Source: Planctomycetota bacterium
GTDB lineage: Bacteria; Planctomycetota; Phycisphaerae; Phycisphaerales; UBA1924
DNA length: 46,737 nucleotides
NCBI GenBank assembly: GCA_023432465.1
Contig: JAEYUO010000089.1
Coordinates: 1-46,737 of the forward strand
Direction: 5' to 3'
The notes beneath the pieces were generated by a model. It was not told where the DNA came from and searched no databases. It worked only from the letters and a program-made list of their open reading frames with translations. Shown in pieces: positions 8,571-16,674 of the stretch; the stretch's first letter is position 1; every line of letters begins with the position of its first letter. Made by a program: the position numbers and the translations under genes.

Positions 8571-9272
8571 TCAGGCATCGACCGACGCCTGGTCCTGTGA
8601 GGGTTCGTCTGCGCCGCCAACGCTGTTGGTTTCGGCGACATCTCTTTGCCCAACCCAACTCCAGTTTACGAGCCCCGCATGGATCGGATTCAGCATGACG
8701 TAGCGAATCTGTCTGCGGAGGTCGGTCCGATCCCGGATCAAATGGTCGTAGTACTCCGATTGCCAGAACGATCCATCGCGGCCGAGGGATTGGTTCGCCC
8801 GAAGCGAAGTGAAGCTCTTCCACGAGTGGAGAATATCCGGCAGCAGGTGCTGACCAGTGGGTTGAACGACGACGTGAACATGATTCGGCATGATGCACCA
8901 TGCGATGAGGCGGTACCGCACAGCGTCAAAGTGAAGCAGCGCATTCTGCACGAGTTCTGCAATCTCAGGCCGTCTCATCCAGCAGTTCCCGATTCCTGCG
9001 TCGAGGTACTTGTCCACCCGCTCGGAATGAAGCACGTCGAGCCGATCGAGTTCATGCGATGAGAGTGGGCGCCCGAGGCTCTCAGCTCGGCGAACGATAT
9101 GATCACGCTCGGCGATCCATGCGTTCAGGACGCCTTGGGGCAAGCTATCACCGAGGCGGAAGGTCACTGCATAGGCCGCACCTTCGCGCGTCCAGTGCGG
9201 CAAGTTCGCACCCTGCCGCTTGGTGAGTTCGGCTCTCGGTACCGGGTAATCGCTCACGGCAGCAGCATACAT
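8571..9272 (-). CDS. REP-associated tyrosine transposase (RAYT)
   Basis: A 233-residue single-domain Y1-transposase of the IS200/IS605-related RAYT class, thought to process REP palindromes. It shows the HUH metal-binding motif in WCIMPNHVHVVV (HVH at 131-133), the catalytic tyrosine region WQSEYYDHLIRD (Tyr174/175), and the typical YVMLNPIHAGLV block near residue 195. The ATG at 9272 was chosen because the homology-like region starts just after it; the frame stays open upstream but runs through the REP palindrome. REP palindromes of the matching sequence flank both ends (8485-8534 and 9308-9328). The gene appears intact. Confidence 0.88.
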   Translation of the reverse strand: MYAAAVSDYPVPRAELTKRQGANLPHWTREGAAYAVTFRLGDSLPQGVLNAWIAERDHIVRRAESLGRPLSSHELDRLDVLHSERVDKYLDAGIGNCWMRRPEIAELVQNALLHFDAVRYRLIAWCIMPNHVHVVVQPTGQHLLPDILHSWKSFTSLRANQSLGRDGSFWQSEYYDHLIRDRTDLRRQIRYVMLNPIHAGLVNWSWVGQRDVAETNSVGGADEPSQDQASVDA

Positions 9273-9307
9273 CAAGACGACATGGTTTTCCTTTTGAGCA
9301 GATGCAC

Positions 9308-9328
9308 GCACGGGCAAGATGCCCGTGC
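9308..9328. repeat. REP-like palindrome upstream of the RAYT gene
   Basis: A 21-base perfect palindrome with arm GCACGGGCA, loop AGA and trailing CACG. Its arms are identical to those of the copy at 8514-8534 and in the same orientation. It lies in the 76-base gap between the divergent RAYT and AtoE genes, 20 bases before the AtoE start codon, so it may also fold in the AtoE leader transcript. Confidence 0.85.
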
Positions 9329-9348
9329 CACGCGCGTAGCCTTCTCCC

Positions 9349-10824
9349 ATGATCAACTCGATCAGCCGCCTGGGTCTTCGAATCTGCGATGTCTTTCGCC
9401 GCACTGCGCCCGATCCGTTCGTGCTCGCGGTGCTGCTCACCCTTCTCACCGCAGCGATCGCGCTGCTGCTGGGGTTCCCGGCGGCCGGAAGCACGCCGCG
9501 GCCGGAGCTTGCCGAGCGGGCCGGGAAGCTGCTGGACTCCTGGGGCGGGATTGAACGACTGGCCAGCGGCGCGGCGAAAGAGAGTGCAACGCTCGGGCTG
9601 TGGACGCTGCTCGGCTTTGCGATGCAGATGTGCCTGGTGCTGGTGACCGGGCATGCGCTGGCGTCCAGCAGACCGGTGCGACGGGTGATCGATGCGCTTG
9701 CCGCGCTGCCGCGGACGTGTGCGCAGGCCGCAGCGATGGTTGCGTTCGCGGCGTGCGCGACGGCGGTGATCAACTGGGGGTTGGGGTTGATCGTGGGTGC
9801 GTTGCTGGCGCGGGAGGTTGGCCGGTCGATGTCGCGCCGCGGCGTTCCCGTCCACTACCCGCTGCTGTGCGCGGCGGGGTACACGGGGCTGATGGTGTGG
9901 CACGGGGGGTTGTCGGGCTCCGCGCCGCTGAGCATGACGACGCGTGCGGGGATCGAGAAAGTCTCGCCGCAGCTTGCAGCACAACTCGGCGAAAACGTCA
10001 TGCCGCTGACCGAGACGCTGTTCTCGACCTCCAACCTCATCATCACGCTGGGGCTTGTCGTGCTCGTGCCGGCGGTGTGCGCTTTGCTCGCGCCCAAGGC
10101 CGCCGGCGAGATGGCTCCGTTTCGAGAACCTGTCGGCGACGGCCGCGCCGAGGCGAGCGGCACGGAGACCCAGCCTGCGCAAAGCGACTCCCGCCCCGGC
10201 GTGATCCCGGAGTGGCTTGAGACTTCACCCCTGATCGTCTGGTTTCTCGCCGCGGCGGTGTTCGCTGTCATCTGGCGATACAGCGCGGGCGCGGGCCTTG
10301 CTTCGCTGAGCCTGAATCACATCAACGGGGGCATGCTCGCGCTGGGGCTGGTGTTCCACGGGTCGGCCCGGTCGTACGTCGGGGCGGTTGATGAAGCCGC
10401 TCGCGGGTGCGGCGGGATTGTCGTGCAGTTCCCGCTGTACGCCGGGATCATGGCGATGATGCAGGCCTCCGGGCTCGTGCGGATGCTCGCCGATTCGTTT
10501 GTCGCGATGTCCACGCCGACGACGCTGCCACTGTTCACCTTCGTATCGGGCGGCATCGTGAATCTGTTCGTGCCGAGCGGCGGCGGGCAGTGGGCCGTGC
10601 AGGGGCCGATTGCGATGCAGTCGGGCATGGAGGCGGGCGTGCCCCTAGGCAAGATGGTGATGTCGGTGGCCTATGGCGATCAGCTCACCAACATGCTGCA
10701 GCCGTTCTGGGCGTTGCCGCTGCTGGCGATCACGGGCGTGAAGGCGCGAGAGATCGTCGGCTACACCGCGCTGATCATGCTCGCGGGTGCGGCGTGGATC
10801 GCTCTTTGGCTGCTCGTGCTGTAA
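9349..10824 (+). CDS. atoE: Short-chain fatty acid transporter, AtoE family
   Basis: A 491-residue integral membrane protein of the AtoE/SCFA-transporter family, proposed to import short-chain fatty acids such as butyrate or acetoacetate. The N-terminus (RLGLRICDVFRRTAPDPFVLAVLLTLLTAAIALL) and the internal block GYTGLMVWHGGLSGSAPL are characteristic. At least ten hydrophobic helices span the protein, with late conserved segments FVPSGGGQWAVQGPI and VAYGDQLTNMLQPFWALPLL. The start ATG is just beyond a REP palindrome, with no strong ribosome-binding site. It converges on the DUF2752 gene with an 8-base gap. A 3-hydroxyacyl-CoA dehydrogenase elsewhere in the window (40.9 kb) would fit the same metabolism but is not linked. 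Confidence 0.88.
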   Translation: MINSISRLGLRICDVFRRTAPDPFVLAVLLTLLTAAIALLLGFPAAGSTPRPELAERAGKLLDSWGGIERLASGAAKESATLGLWTLLGFAMQMCLVLVTGHALASSRPVRRVIDALAALPRTCAQAAAMVAFAACATAVINWGLGLIVGALLAREVGRSMSRRGVPVHYPLLCAAGYTGLMVWHGGLSGSAPLSMTTRAGIEKVSPQLAAQLGENVMPLTETLFSTSNLIITLGLVVLVPAVCALLAPKAAGEMAPFREPVGDGRAEASGTETQPAQSDSRPGVIPEWLETSPLIVWFLAAAVFAVIWRYSAGAGLASLSLNHINGGMLALGLVFHGSARSYVGAVDEAARGCGGIVVQFPLYAGIMAMMQASGLVRMLADSFVAMSTPTTLPLFTFVSGGIVNLFVPSGGGQWAVQGPIAMQSGMEAGVPLGKMVMSVAYGDQLTNMLQPFWALPLLAITGVKAREIVGYTALIMLAGAAWIALWLLVL

Positions 10825-10831
10825 GCACGCG

Positions 10832-11284
10832 TCAGATCTCGCCGCGGCTGAATCGCCACAGGACATACGCCCAGTTCGCGATGACCACGGTGAGCAGGAT
10901 CGCCACCTGCCCGGCTGGGTGAATCCACCGCCGCCGCTCAGCGCCGGCGGGTGGCACCAGCACCCACCACGCCAGCAGCAGGGGGGCGCCGATCACCAGC
11001 AAGGTGGCGAGGGGGTTGAGCTGGATTGCGCCGGCGAAGTCGCCGCGGGCCAGACACATCGCGGCCCGCGTGCCGCCACAGGTTGCGCATGGGTAGCCGG
11101 TGATGCGTTTGAACATGCAGGTGACCACGGACTGGTCTGTCGAGCGTGAGGCGTACCACGCAATCGTGATCATGCCCAGCCACAGCGCACAGAAGAGCAT
11201 GGCGGGGATCGTCACGCCCCGGGCCGCGAGGCGCGACCAGGCAACACGGAGGATGCCCCGAGGTGACTGGGTCGGGGCGTTCAC
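10832..11284 (-). CDS. DUF2752 family membrane protein
   Basis: A 150-residue membrane protein. The diagnostic DUF2752 block is present: C-M-F-K-R-I-T-G-Y-P-C-A-T-C-G-G-T-R-A, then a helix ending in LNPLATLLVI. This CPxCGxTRA-like cysteine motif between transmembrane helices is of unknown function. The start was taken as the GTG at 11284, which overlaps the stop of the upstream DUF4190-like gene by four bases (GTGA), implying translational coupling. Three hydrophobic helices are apparent, at about residues 26-44, 85-105 and 118-136. Confidence 0.8.
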   Translation of the reverse strand: MNAPTQSPRGILRVAWSRLAARGVTIPAMLFCALWLGMITIAWYASRSTDQSVVTCMFKRITGYPCATCGGTRAAMCLARGDFAGAIQLNPLATLLVIGAPLLLAWWVLVPPAGAERRRWIHPAGQVAILLTVVIANWAYVLWRFSRGEI

Positions 11285-11661
11285 CTTCCGCCGCTTGGGG
11301 TCGAAGTGGATGATCCGCCTCCGTGGGTCGGGCCTCCGGCCCCGCTCGCGGCGGCCGCGCCCATGACCCCCACGAAGAACACGATGATGACCAGGTACAG
11401 CACGATCACCAGCAGTTGAAGGCCCAGGATCACGGTGCCGATGATGCCGAGGATCCAGCCTGCCTGTGTGAGGCCGCGGCCTGCGGGGTCCATTCGCCCG
11501 GCATCCATCTCTCGCAGGTCGTTCTTCCCAAGGATGAGCGCGAAGACGCCGCACACGGCGCAGATGATCAGGCCGAGGATGCCCAGCGTGAGCACCATCG
11601 CGCCGCGATGAGGCGCGACGTGTCGCATCTGGCCCGCGGACATCGGGGGGAACGCGGTCAT
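11281..11661 (-). CDS. DUF4190-like two-helix membrane protein
   Basis: A 126-residue protein with the DUF4190 layout: a short N-terminus, helix one (VLTLGILGLIICAVCGVFALILG), the cytoplasmic-type segment KNDLREMDAGRMDPAGRG, then helix two (AGWILGIIGTVILGLQLLVIVLYLVIIVFF) and a Gly/Ser/Thr-rich tail. It is a close paralogue of the next gene upstream (11713-12030). The order DUF4190-like, DUF4190-like, DUF2752 on one strand with 51-base and -4-base gaps looks like an operon. Function unknown; probably a small envelope protein. Confidence 0.78.
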   Translation of the reverse strand: MTAFPPMSAGQMRHVAPHRGAMVLTLGILGLIICAVCGVFALILGKNDLREMDAGRMDPAGRGLTQAGWILGIIGTVILGLQLLVIVLYLVIIVFFVGVMGAAAASGAGGPTHGGGSSTSTPSGGR

Positions 11662-11712
11662 ATGAAAGGCTCCGAGGCGGTGTCTGCCCTCGCGGGCTTC
11701 AGGCAGCCGGGG

Positions 11713-12030
11713 TTACGGGTTGCCCATGCCGCTCGCGGCCGCAGCGCCGCCGGCGACCAGCGCGATGACGAGGACCACGATGTTGAACACAAGATACAGG
11801 CCCCAAAGGATCGTCCCGATCATCCCGCAGATCTTGCCGGCCTTGGTCAGGCCTTCGCCGGTTCGGTCCATCCGGCCCGCCTGCATCTCGCGCAGGTCGG
11901 CGTTGCCCATGACCCATGCAATGATCCCGCAGATCATGCACAGCACGATCCCGAGAATGCCGAGCACCAGGATCATGGTGCCGCGGTGGGGACGGATCGA
12001 GGGGTTGTTCATCGGGGGCATCTGTGACAT
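11713..12030 (-). CDS. DUF4190-like paralogue
   Basis: A 105-residue protein that aligns over its full length with the neighbouring 126-residue protein: RPHRGTMILVLGILGIVLC matches the first helix, NADLREMQAGRMDRTGEGLTKAG matches the central segment, and GMIGTILWGLYLVFNIVVLVIAL matches the second helix. The pair is therefore a tandem duplication that has diverged. It heads the three-gene minus-strand operon and is divergent from glycerate kinase across a 113-base gap that should hold both promoters. Confidence 0.78.
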   Translation of the reverse strand: MSQMPPMNNPSIRPHRGTMILVLGILGIVLCMICGIIAWVMGNADLREMQAGRMDRTGEGLTKAGKICGMIGTILWGLYLVFNIVVLVIALVAGGAAAASGMGNP

Positions 12031-12143
12031 GGTGGCTCCGTAGGTGAGGCATTCCGACGCCGAAAGTCCGGGGGACTCGTCAAGCGGCCATTCAGGTTGG
12101 CGTCAGATTACCATACTTTCTCCTGTTGCGGGGACTCCCCCAT

Positions 12144-13502
12144 ATGTCCAACCCCAACCCTGCCTTTGTGGAAAACCTTGTCGGGGCAGCCCTGCGCGCC
12201 CTCGACCCCGGCCGGCTCATCGGCAGGCACGAGGATCGGTTGCGGTCGCTGGGGCCCTGCCGCGTGATCGCGGTGGGCAAGGCCGCGATCCCGATGGCGG
12301 AAGCCGCTGCGCCGATCCTCGGGACAAGCGTTCGCGGCGGGGTCTTGATTTCCCCCGCACCAGGTCCCCGTCGCGAGACACCTGTCCCGGGGTTCGAGGT
12401 GTATTCGGCGGATCACCCCCTCCCCACCCCCCGCAACCTCGCCGCGGCGAACGCGGCCGCAGACCTGGTCCGCGCGGTCCAACCTGACGAATCACTCGTC
12501 ATCCTGCTTTCCGGCGGTGCATCCGCCATGCTCACCCTTCCCGCGCCCGGCCTGACGCTCGATGACCTCCGCGCGCTCACGAGTGCGCTCCTCCGCGCCG
12601 GCGCAACGATTGATGATCTCAACTGCGTCCGCAAGCACTGCGAGCAGCTCAAGGGCGGCGGGCTTGCGCGGATCGCCGTCGAATCCCGATGCCGCCGCGT
12701 GGTATCGCTGATCCTGTCCGATGTTGTCGGCGATCGGCTGGATGTCATCGGCTCCGGCCCGACTGCGGCCGACCCGACGACGTATGCCGATGCGATCGGG
12801 GTGCTGGATCGGTTCGGGCTGATCGATTCGGTGCCTGCGGTTACGACCCACCTCCGCGAGGGCGCGGCGGGCAAACATGCAGAAACGGTGAAGCCCGGCG
12901 ATTACGCGCTGGCGTGCGTTGAGAACGTGATCATCGGGAGCAACACGATCGCCGTTGAGGCGGCCGCGGCGTGCCTTCGGGAGCAGGGCTGCGAGGTTGT
13001 TGAGGTGCGATCGGGCGTGACGGGAGAGGCGCGGACAGTGGGCGCTCAGCTCGCCGAGCGTGTGCGCGGGCTCGCGAGAGTGTCGCCCGGAACCGGGTGT
13101 GCTTGTCGCGCGGTCGTCTGGGGTGGAGAGACGACCGTGACCGTCCGCGGGAAAGGGGCAGGGGGGCGAAACCAGGAGCTGGCGCTCGCGGCATCGCTTG
13201 AGCTCGAAGCCGTCCTCAACGTCGCCGTCATCTCCTTCGCCACCGACGGCGTAGACGGCGCTTCCGATGCCGCGGGCGCGGTCGTCGATGGGCAGTCCGC
13301 CGCGCGTGCCCGCGCTGCCGGGCTCGACCCCGCCGCAGCGCTGGCCGACAACGACTCGTACGGACTCTTCTCGCGGCTTGAAACCTCCAAAACGTCATCG
13401 GGCCGGCGGATTCTCATCCGGACCGGCCCGACAGGGACCAATGTGAATGACGTGATGATCGGCCTGTGGCGGGCCGGTTGTTTCACTCTCGCCGGCTCAT
13501 GA
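12144..13502 (+). CDS. Glycerate 2-kinase, MOFRL/GckA family
   Basis: A 452-residue kinase expected to phosphorylate glycerate to 2-phosphoglycerate, feeding glycolysis from serine or glyoxylate routes. The N-terminal DUF4147 domain has RVIAVGKAAIPMAEAA, LLSGGASAMLTLPAPGLTLDDL and LNCVRKHCEQLKGGGLAR. The C-terminal MOFRL domain has VWGGETTVTVRGKGAGGRNQELAL and FATDGVDGASDAAGAVVD. All family landmarks are intact. The ATG at 12144 was preferred over a TTG at 12126 because GGGGA lies upstream at a usual distance. The last 20 bases overlap the 3' end of the convergent protease gene. Confidence 0.92.
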   Translation: MSNPNPAFVENLVGAALRALDPGRLIGRHEDRLRSLGPCRVIAVGKAAIPMAEAAAPILGTSVRGGVLISPAPGPRRETPVPGFEVYSADHPLPTPRNLAAANAAADLVRAVQPDESLVILLSGGASAMLTLPAPGLTLDDLRALTSALLRAGATIDDLNCVRKHCEQLKGGGLARIAVESRCRRVVSLILSDVVGDRLDVIGSGPTAADPTTYADAIGVLDRFGLIDSVPAVTTHLREGAAGKHAETVKPGDYALACVENVIIGSNTIAVEAAAACLREQGCEVVEVRSGVTGEARTVGAQLAERVRGLARVSPGTGCACRAVVWGGETTVTVRGKGAGGRNQELALAASLELEAVLNVAVISFATDGVDGASDAAGAVVDGQSAARARAAGLDPAAALADNDSYGLFSRLETSKTSSGRRILIRTGPTGTNVNDVMIGLWRAGCFTLAGS

Positions 13503-14214
13503 GGATGAGCAGGTAGTAGAGGATGGTGCCGACCGTCGCGACCAGCGCGGCGACATAGGTGAGGGCGGCGGCGTTCAGCACGCGGTTCATCGCCGCGGTC
13601 TCGACGCCCGGGGCGACCAGCCCCGTCGAGGTCAGCAGGTCCTTGGCGCGGCGCGAGGCATCGAACTCGACCGGGAGCGTGATGAGCTGGAACAGCGCGA
13701 CCGCGCACAGGCCGAGGATGCCGATGAGCAGCACCGTCGCGCCCATCTTGGCGCTCATCAGCGCCATCATGAACACGCCGGCCATGATGGCGATGTTGGC
13801 GACATTGCTGCCGACGACCGCCGCGGGGACGAGGAAGCTCCGCAGTCCCAGCGGACCGTAGTTGCTCGCGTGCTGGATGGCGTGCCCGGCCTCGTGCGCG
13901 GCGATCCCCGCCGCGGCGACGGACCGGCCGCCGAAGACGTCCTGGCTCAGGCGGAGCATCTTGGCCTTGGGGTCGTAGTGGTCGCTGAGCATGCCGTGCG
14001 AGACTTCGATCCCGACATCGTGAATGTTGAATGCGTGCAGGATCTCCTTGGCGACCTGTGCGCCCGTCATCCCGCTCGAGGCCGGAATCTTGCTCGCCTT
14101 GTTGAAGGCGGACTTCACGCGGAACTGCGCCCACAGCCCCAGCAGGAGCGGGACAATGACCAGCACCAGGAACGGCAGAAGCGAGTATCCACCGACATTC
14201 ATTCCGACAGGCAT
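13483..14214 (-). CDS. YugP-type zinc metallopeptidase
   Basis: A 243-residue membrane protein of the Zn_peptidase_2 (YugP) family. The N-terminal helix (LLPFLVLVIVPLLLGLWA) is followed by the family block VAKEILHAFNIHDVGIEVS, then LRLSQDVFGGRS and the zinc-binding motif HEAGH at about 107-111, followed by further helices. The ATG at 14214 follows GGAGG. Substrate and role are unknown in this family; it is a widespread membrane protease. It lies immediately upstream of no other protease gene; a DnaJ-like gene follows on the same strand further up, after 51 bases, so cotranscription with it is possible. Confidence 0.9.
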   Translation of the reverse strand: MPVGMNVGGYSLLPFLVLVIVPLLLGLWAQFRVKSAFNKASKIPASSGMTGAQVAKEILHAFNIHDVGIEVSHGMLSDHYDPKAKMLRLSQDVFGGRSVAAAGIAAHEAGHAIQHASNYGPLGLRSFLVPAAVVGSNVANIAIMAGVFMMALMSAKMGATVLLIGILGLCAVALFQLITLPVEFDASRRAKDLLTSTGLVAPGVETAAMNRVLNAAALTYVAALVATVGTILYYLLILMSRRE

Positions 14215-14265
14215 CAATGCCTCCTTCCATGGCGGCGCAACGATCGCGCCGAATCAATAGTTGAA

Positions 14266-15312
14266 CTACGCAGATCGCGGGTCAAAGTTCGACTTCGTCG
14301 CGAGCTGTTCATACAGGACACGAGTCTCCGTATCGATCGACTTCGGCACCACGATGCGTACTTCGGCGATCATGTCCGCGCGATCGCCGGACTTGTTCGG
14401 CAAACCTTGGCCGCGGATTCGCATCCGCTGGCCGCTCGATGTGCCCGGCGGGATTGTGACGGTGATCTCGGAGTCGATTGTCCGCAGCGGCACCTTCGCG
14501 CCCAGCGCGGCTTCCCACGGCGCGATGGGCAGCATCGCGATCAAAGTGAACGGATCGGTCGCATCGAGACGGAAGCGAGGGTCGGGAGCGAGCCGGATCC
14601 TGAGCAGCAGGTCGCCCGCGGGCCCGCCGCTTGTGCCTGGGCCACCCTGACCGGCGAGACGAATGGTGGAGCCGTCTGTCACACCCGCGGGGATTCTCAC
14701 ATCCAGCGTGCGAGACTCGCCGCTCGAATCCGTCAGCGAAACACGCTTGGTTGCTCGCTGCGCGGCATCGGCCAGCGAGATGCTGAGTTCGGCCTCTGCA
14801 TCCTGACCACGGCGCGGCCCACGCGGCTCGGCTTGGCGGCGAGATGATCGACCGCCCGCGCGGGTGGTCGGGCCGCCGGCCGCCGCTGCGCCGAACGGGT
14901 CGAACCCGACACCGCCGCCGCCCGCCGCGCCGCCGAAGAGTGACTCGAAGAACTCCGAGAAGTTGCTCCCGCTGAATGCCGTCTCCGGACCGCCATCGCC
15001 CCCGAAGTTCACACGGAACCCGCCGGTGCGTGCGCCGCCGCGGCCGTTGCCGCCCCAGCCTTGCGGCGGACGGAACTCCTGCCCGGGCTTGTAGTCCGCG
15101 CCGAGTTGGTCGTACCGCTTGCGACGCTCCGGTTCCTTCAGGACCTCATAGGCCTCCTGCACTTCCTGGAACTTCTTCTGGGCTTCGGGCTCTTTGTTGA
15201 CATCGGGGTGGTACTTCCTCGCAGCGACGCGATAGGCGCGCTGGATCTCCTCCTGCGAGGCATCCCGCTTCACCCCCAGCACGTTGTAATAGTCCACGTA
15301 TCGTGCGGTCAT
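14266..15312 (-). CDS. CbpA-like type II DnaJ co-chaperone
   Basis: A 348-residue J-domain protein that would stimulate DnaK ATPase and deliver substrates. The J domain occupies residues 6-70 with the HPD motif at 35-37. A Gly/Phe-rich and Gly/Ala-rich linker follows (about 75-170). The C-terminal substrate-binding region starts with AELSISLADAAQRATKRVSL and includes the strand DVRIPAGVTDGSTIRLAGQG. There is no CxxCxGxG zinc domain, so it is a CbpA/DnaJ type II protein rather than a canonical DnaJ. It is divergent from two Hsp20 genes across a 340-base region, which groups chaperone functions. DnaK and GrpE are not in the window. Confidence 0.9.
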   Translation of the reverse strand: MTARYVDYYNVLGVKRDASQEEIQRAYRVAARKYHPDVNKEPEAQKKFQEVQEAYEVLKEPERRKRYDQLGADYKPGQEFRPPQGWGGNGRGGARTGGFRVNFGGDGGPETAFSGSNFSEFFESLFGGAAGGGGVGFDPFGAAAAGGPTTRAGGRSSRRQAEPRGPRRGQDAEAELSISLADAAQRATKRVSLTDSSGESRTLDVRIPAGVTDGSTIRLAGQGGPGTSGGPAGDLLLRIRLAPDPRFRLDATDPFTLIAMLPIAPWEAALGAKVPLRTIDSEITVTIPPGTSSGQRMRIRGQGLPNKSGDRADMIAEVRIVVPKSIDTETRVLYEQLATKSNFDPRSA

Positions 15313-15384
15313 GCGTCATCCTGTTGGTCCGAAAAGGATCGGACCCGGCCCGCATCCTAAGGACGCTCCGGCGGTGAGCTTCAA

Positions 15385-15418
15385 CCGCCGTGCCAAACGC
15401 TTGTTTGGGTCACGGCGG
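15385..15418. repeat. Long inverted repeat upstream of the dnaJ-like gene
   Basis: A 34-base imperfect palindrome: left arm CCGCCGTGCCAAAC, loop GCTT, right arm GTTTGGGTCACGGCGG. Fourteen base pairs form, with a two-base bulge on the right arm. It starts 73 bases upstream of the dnaJ-like start codon. It could be an operator, a transcript hairpin or a dispersed repeat. It shares the half-sites TGTTTGGG(T)CAC and GTGCCAAA with the palindrome at 18781-18816. Confidence 0.75.
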
Positions 15419-15543
15419 CGCGCTGATGCCGCGGCGTGTTGGGCTGCCACAGGTACGCGGCCCCGGGTGCCAAGCTGACAGCCGGGGGCTCGCCCGATCG
15501 CCGCAACTGGCACCCGCGGGAGCCGCGGCGGGCCTCCGGCGAC

Positions 15544-15558
15544 TGGCACGCACTTTGA
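15544..15558 (+). promoter_or_regulatory. Sigma-54-like promoter element
   Basis: TGGCACG, four bases, then TTGA, about 95 bases before the Hsp20 start codon. This matches the -24 half of the RpoN consensus exactly and the -12 half except that the invariant GC is GA. A sigma-54 activator is encoded in the window, but the -12 mismatch makes this uncertain. Confidence 0.25.
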
Positions 15559-15652
15559 AAGTACATCGTTCGTCCTGCCGCCATAGCGGGATCGGGCGGA
15601 CCCCGTTCCGGTGTGCCCGGCATTCGTGGAAGAACCGAAAGGAGTGCAACCC

Positions 15653-16099
15653 ATGTTCGCACGTCGAATCCTGTCGTCCCCCGTCCTTTCCCGCAGCTCG
15701 TTTGGCGACTTTGATCGGCTGTTTGAGAGCCTTATGCCCGAAGCGGTCGAGACGTACGGGCGAGCCTCGCATGGCGTGTTCCCCGCGATCAACGCGTGGG
15801 AGGATGAACAGGCGGTCTCGATCGAGGCGGAGCTCCCGGGCTTTGCGCTTGAGGACATCGAGATCACCATGACCGGCCGCACGCTGACGCTTGCCGGCAA
15901 GCGCGAGGGAGCCCTGCCCGAGGGCGCGGCGTTTGTCCGGCGCGAGCGTCAGCAGGGCCGCTTCAGCCGCACGCTCACGCTCAACACCGACATCGACAAT
16001 GCCAAGATCACCGCAAGCCTCGACCGGGGTGTGCTGCGGATCACGCTGCCCAAGGCCGAGAGCGTGAAGGTGCGACGCATCGAGGTGAAGAGCGCCTGA
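15653..16099 (+). CDS. Hsp20 small heat-shock protein (first of two)
   Basis: A 148-residue alpha-crystallin-type holdase that would bind unfolding proteins independently of ATP. The ATG at 15653 is fixed by GAAAGGAG eight bases upstream. The alpha-crystallin domain (about residues 45-145) begins AINAWEDEQAVSIEAELPGF, includes the strand TLTLAGKREG, and ends with the GVLRITLPKAE motif (the conserved GVLxxxxPK). It is followed after 51 bases by a second Hsp20. Both are likely in one transcript, divergent from the dnaJ-like gene. Confidence 0.94.
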   Translation: MFARRILSSPVLSRSSFGDFDRLFESLMPEAVETYGRASHGVFPAINAWEDEQAVSIEAELPGFALEDIEITMTGRTLTLAGKREGALPEGAAFVRRERQQGRFSRTLTLNTDIDNAKITASLDRGVLRITLPKAESVKVRRIEVKSA

Positions 16100-16150
16100 A
16101 CCGGCCGCGTTGTTGATCGGACACGAACGCCTGACCCAAGGAGCAGACCC

Positions 16151-16567
16151 ATGAACTCTTGCTGCAACACGATCACCGGCTCGAACGATGCCGCGACCAG
16201 GAAAGAGATCAATGCGACGCGAACCGTCCGCCCGGAGCGGGTCTTCCAGCCCGCGGTGGACATTGTTGAATCGGCCGACCGGTTCACACTCACGGCCGAT
16301 GTGCCCGGGGCGGATTCTCGCTCGATTGAAGCGCACTTTGAGGACGGGGTGCTCACGCTCCGCGCAGGTGTCAGTCCGCGCCAACCCGAGGGCACACGGT
16401 GGCTGGTCCGCGAGTACGGGGTTGGCGCGTGGGAGCGCACCTTCCGCATCGGCGAGGGAATCGATGCCGAGCGGATCGAGGCGATCTGCAGAGACGGCGT
16501 TCTGACCCTCACGCTGCCCAAGGCGGAGAGTGCCCGGCCGCGAAAGATCGAAGTCCGCGGCAGCTAA
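16151..16567 (+). CDS. Hsp20 small heat-shock protein (second of two)
   Basis: A 138-residue alpha-crystallin-domain protein. The domain starts FQPAVDIVESADRFTLTADVPG near residue 34 and ends with DGVLTLTLPKAESARPRKIEV, so the essential C-terminal strand motif is intact. It shares the core layout with the preceding Hsp20 but differs clearly elsewhere (N-terminus SCCNTITGSNDAATRK), so it is a diverged paralogue rather than a recent duplicate. AAGGAG lies about 9 bases before the start. A hairpin follows at 16603. Confidence 0.92.
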   Translation: MNSCCNTITGSNDAATRKEINATRTVRPERVFQPAVDIVESADRFTLTADVPGADSRSIEAHFEDGVLTLRAGVSPRQPEGTRWLVREYGVGAWERTFRIGEGIDAERIEAICRDGVLTLTLPKAESARPRKIEVRGS

Positions 16568-16602
16568 GCCCGCAACACTTTCTGCATGCAGTCAACACAA
16601 AC

Positions 16603-16628
16603 GCCCGGGACGTTTGCCCCGGGCCTTT
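16603..16628 (+). terminator. Hairpin terminator after hsp20 pair
   Basis: Inverted repeat GCCCGGG, eight-base loop, CCCGGGC, followed by CTTTGTG. The stem is strong and GC-rich but the T-run is short, so termination may be partial. It lies 36 bases after the Hsp20 stop and 47 bases before the convergent anti-sigma gene stop. Confidence 0.6.
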
Positions 16629-16674
16629 GTGCGTGTGTGGGAGATTCGAATGGTGCTTGAAGGCGGCGTCCTGC

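Larger units (their letters stand above)
15313..15652. other. Divergent intergenic region between dnaJ-like and hsp20 genes
   Basis: A 340-base region that should hold the promoters of both chaperone units. It contains a long inverted repeat at 15385-15418 (listed separately) and a sigma-54-like element at 15544-15558. I see no CIRCE element and no supported gene. The Hsp20 ribosome-binding site GAAAGGAG is at its right end. Confidence 0.6.

Noticed and set aside
15313..15652. CIRCE or ROSE-type heat-shock regulatory element for the chaperone genes
   Set aside because: No TTAGCACTC-N9-GAGTGCTAA repeat and no ROSE-like hairpin over the ribosome-binding sites.
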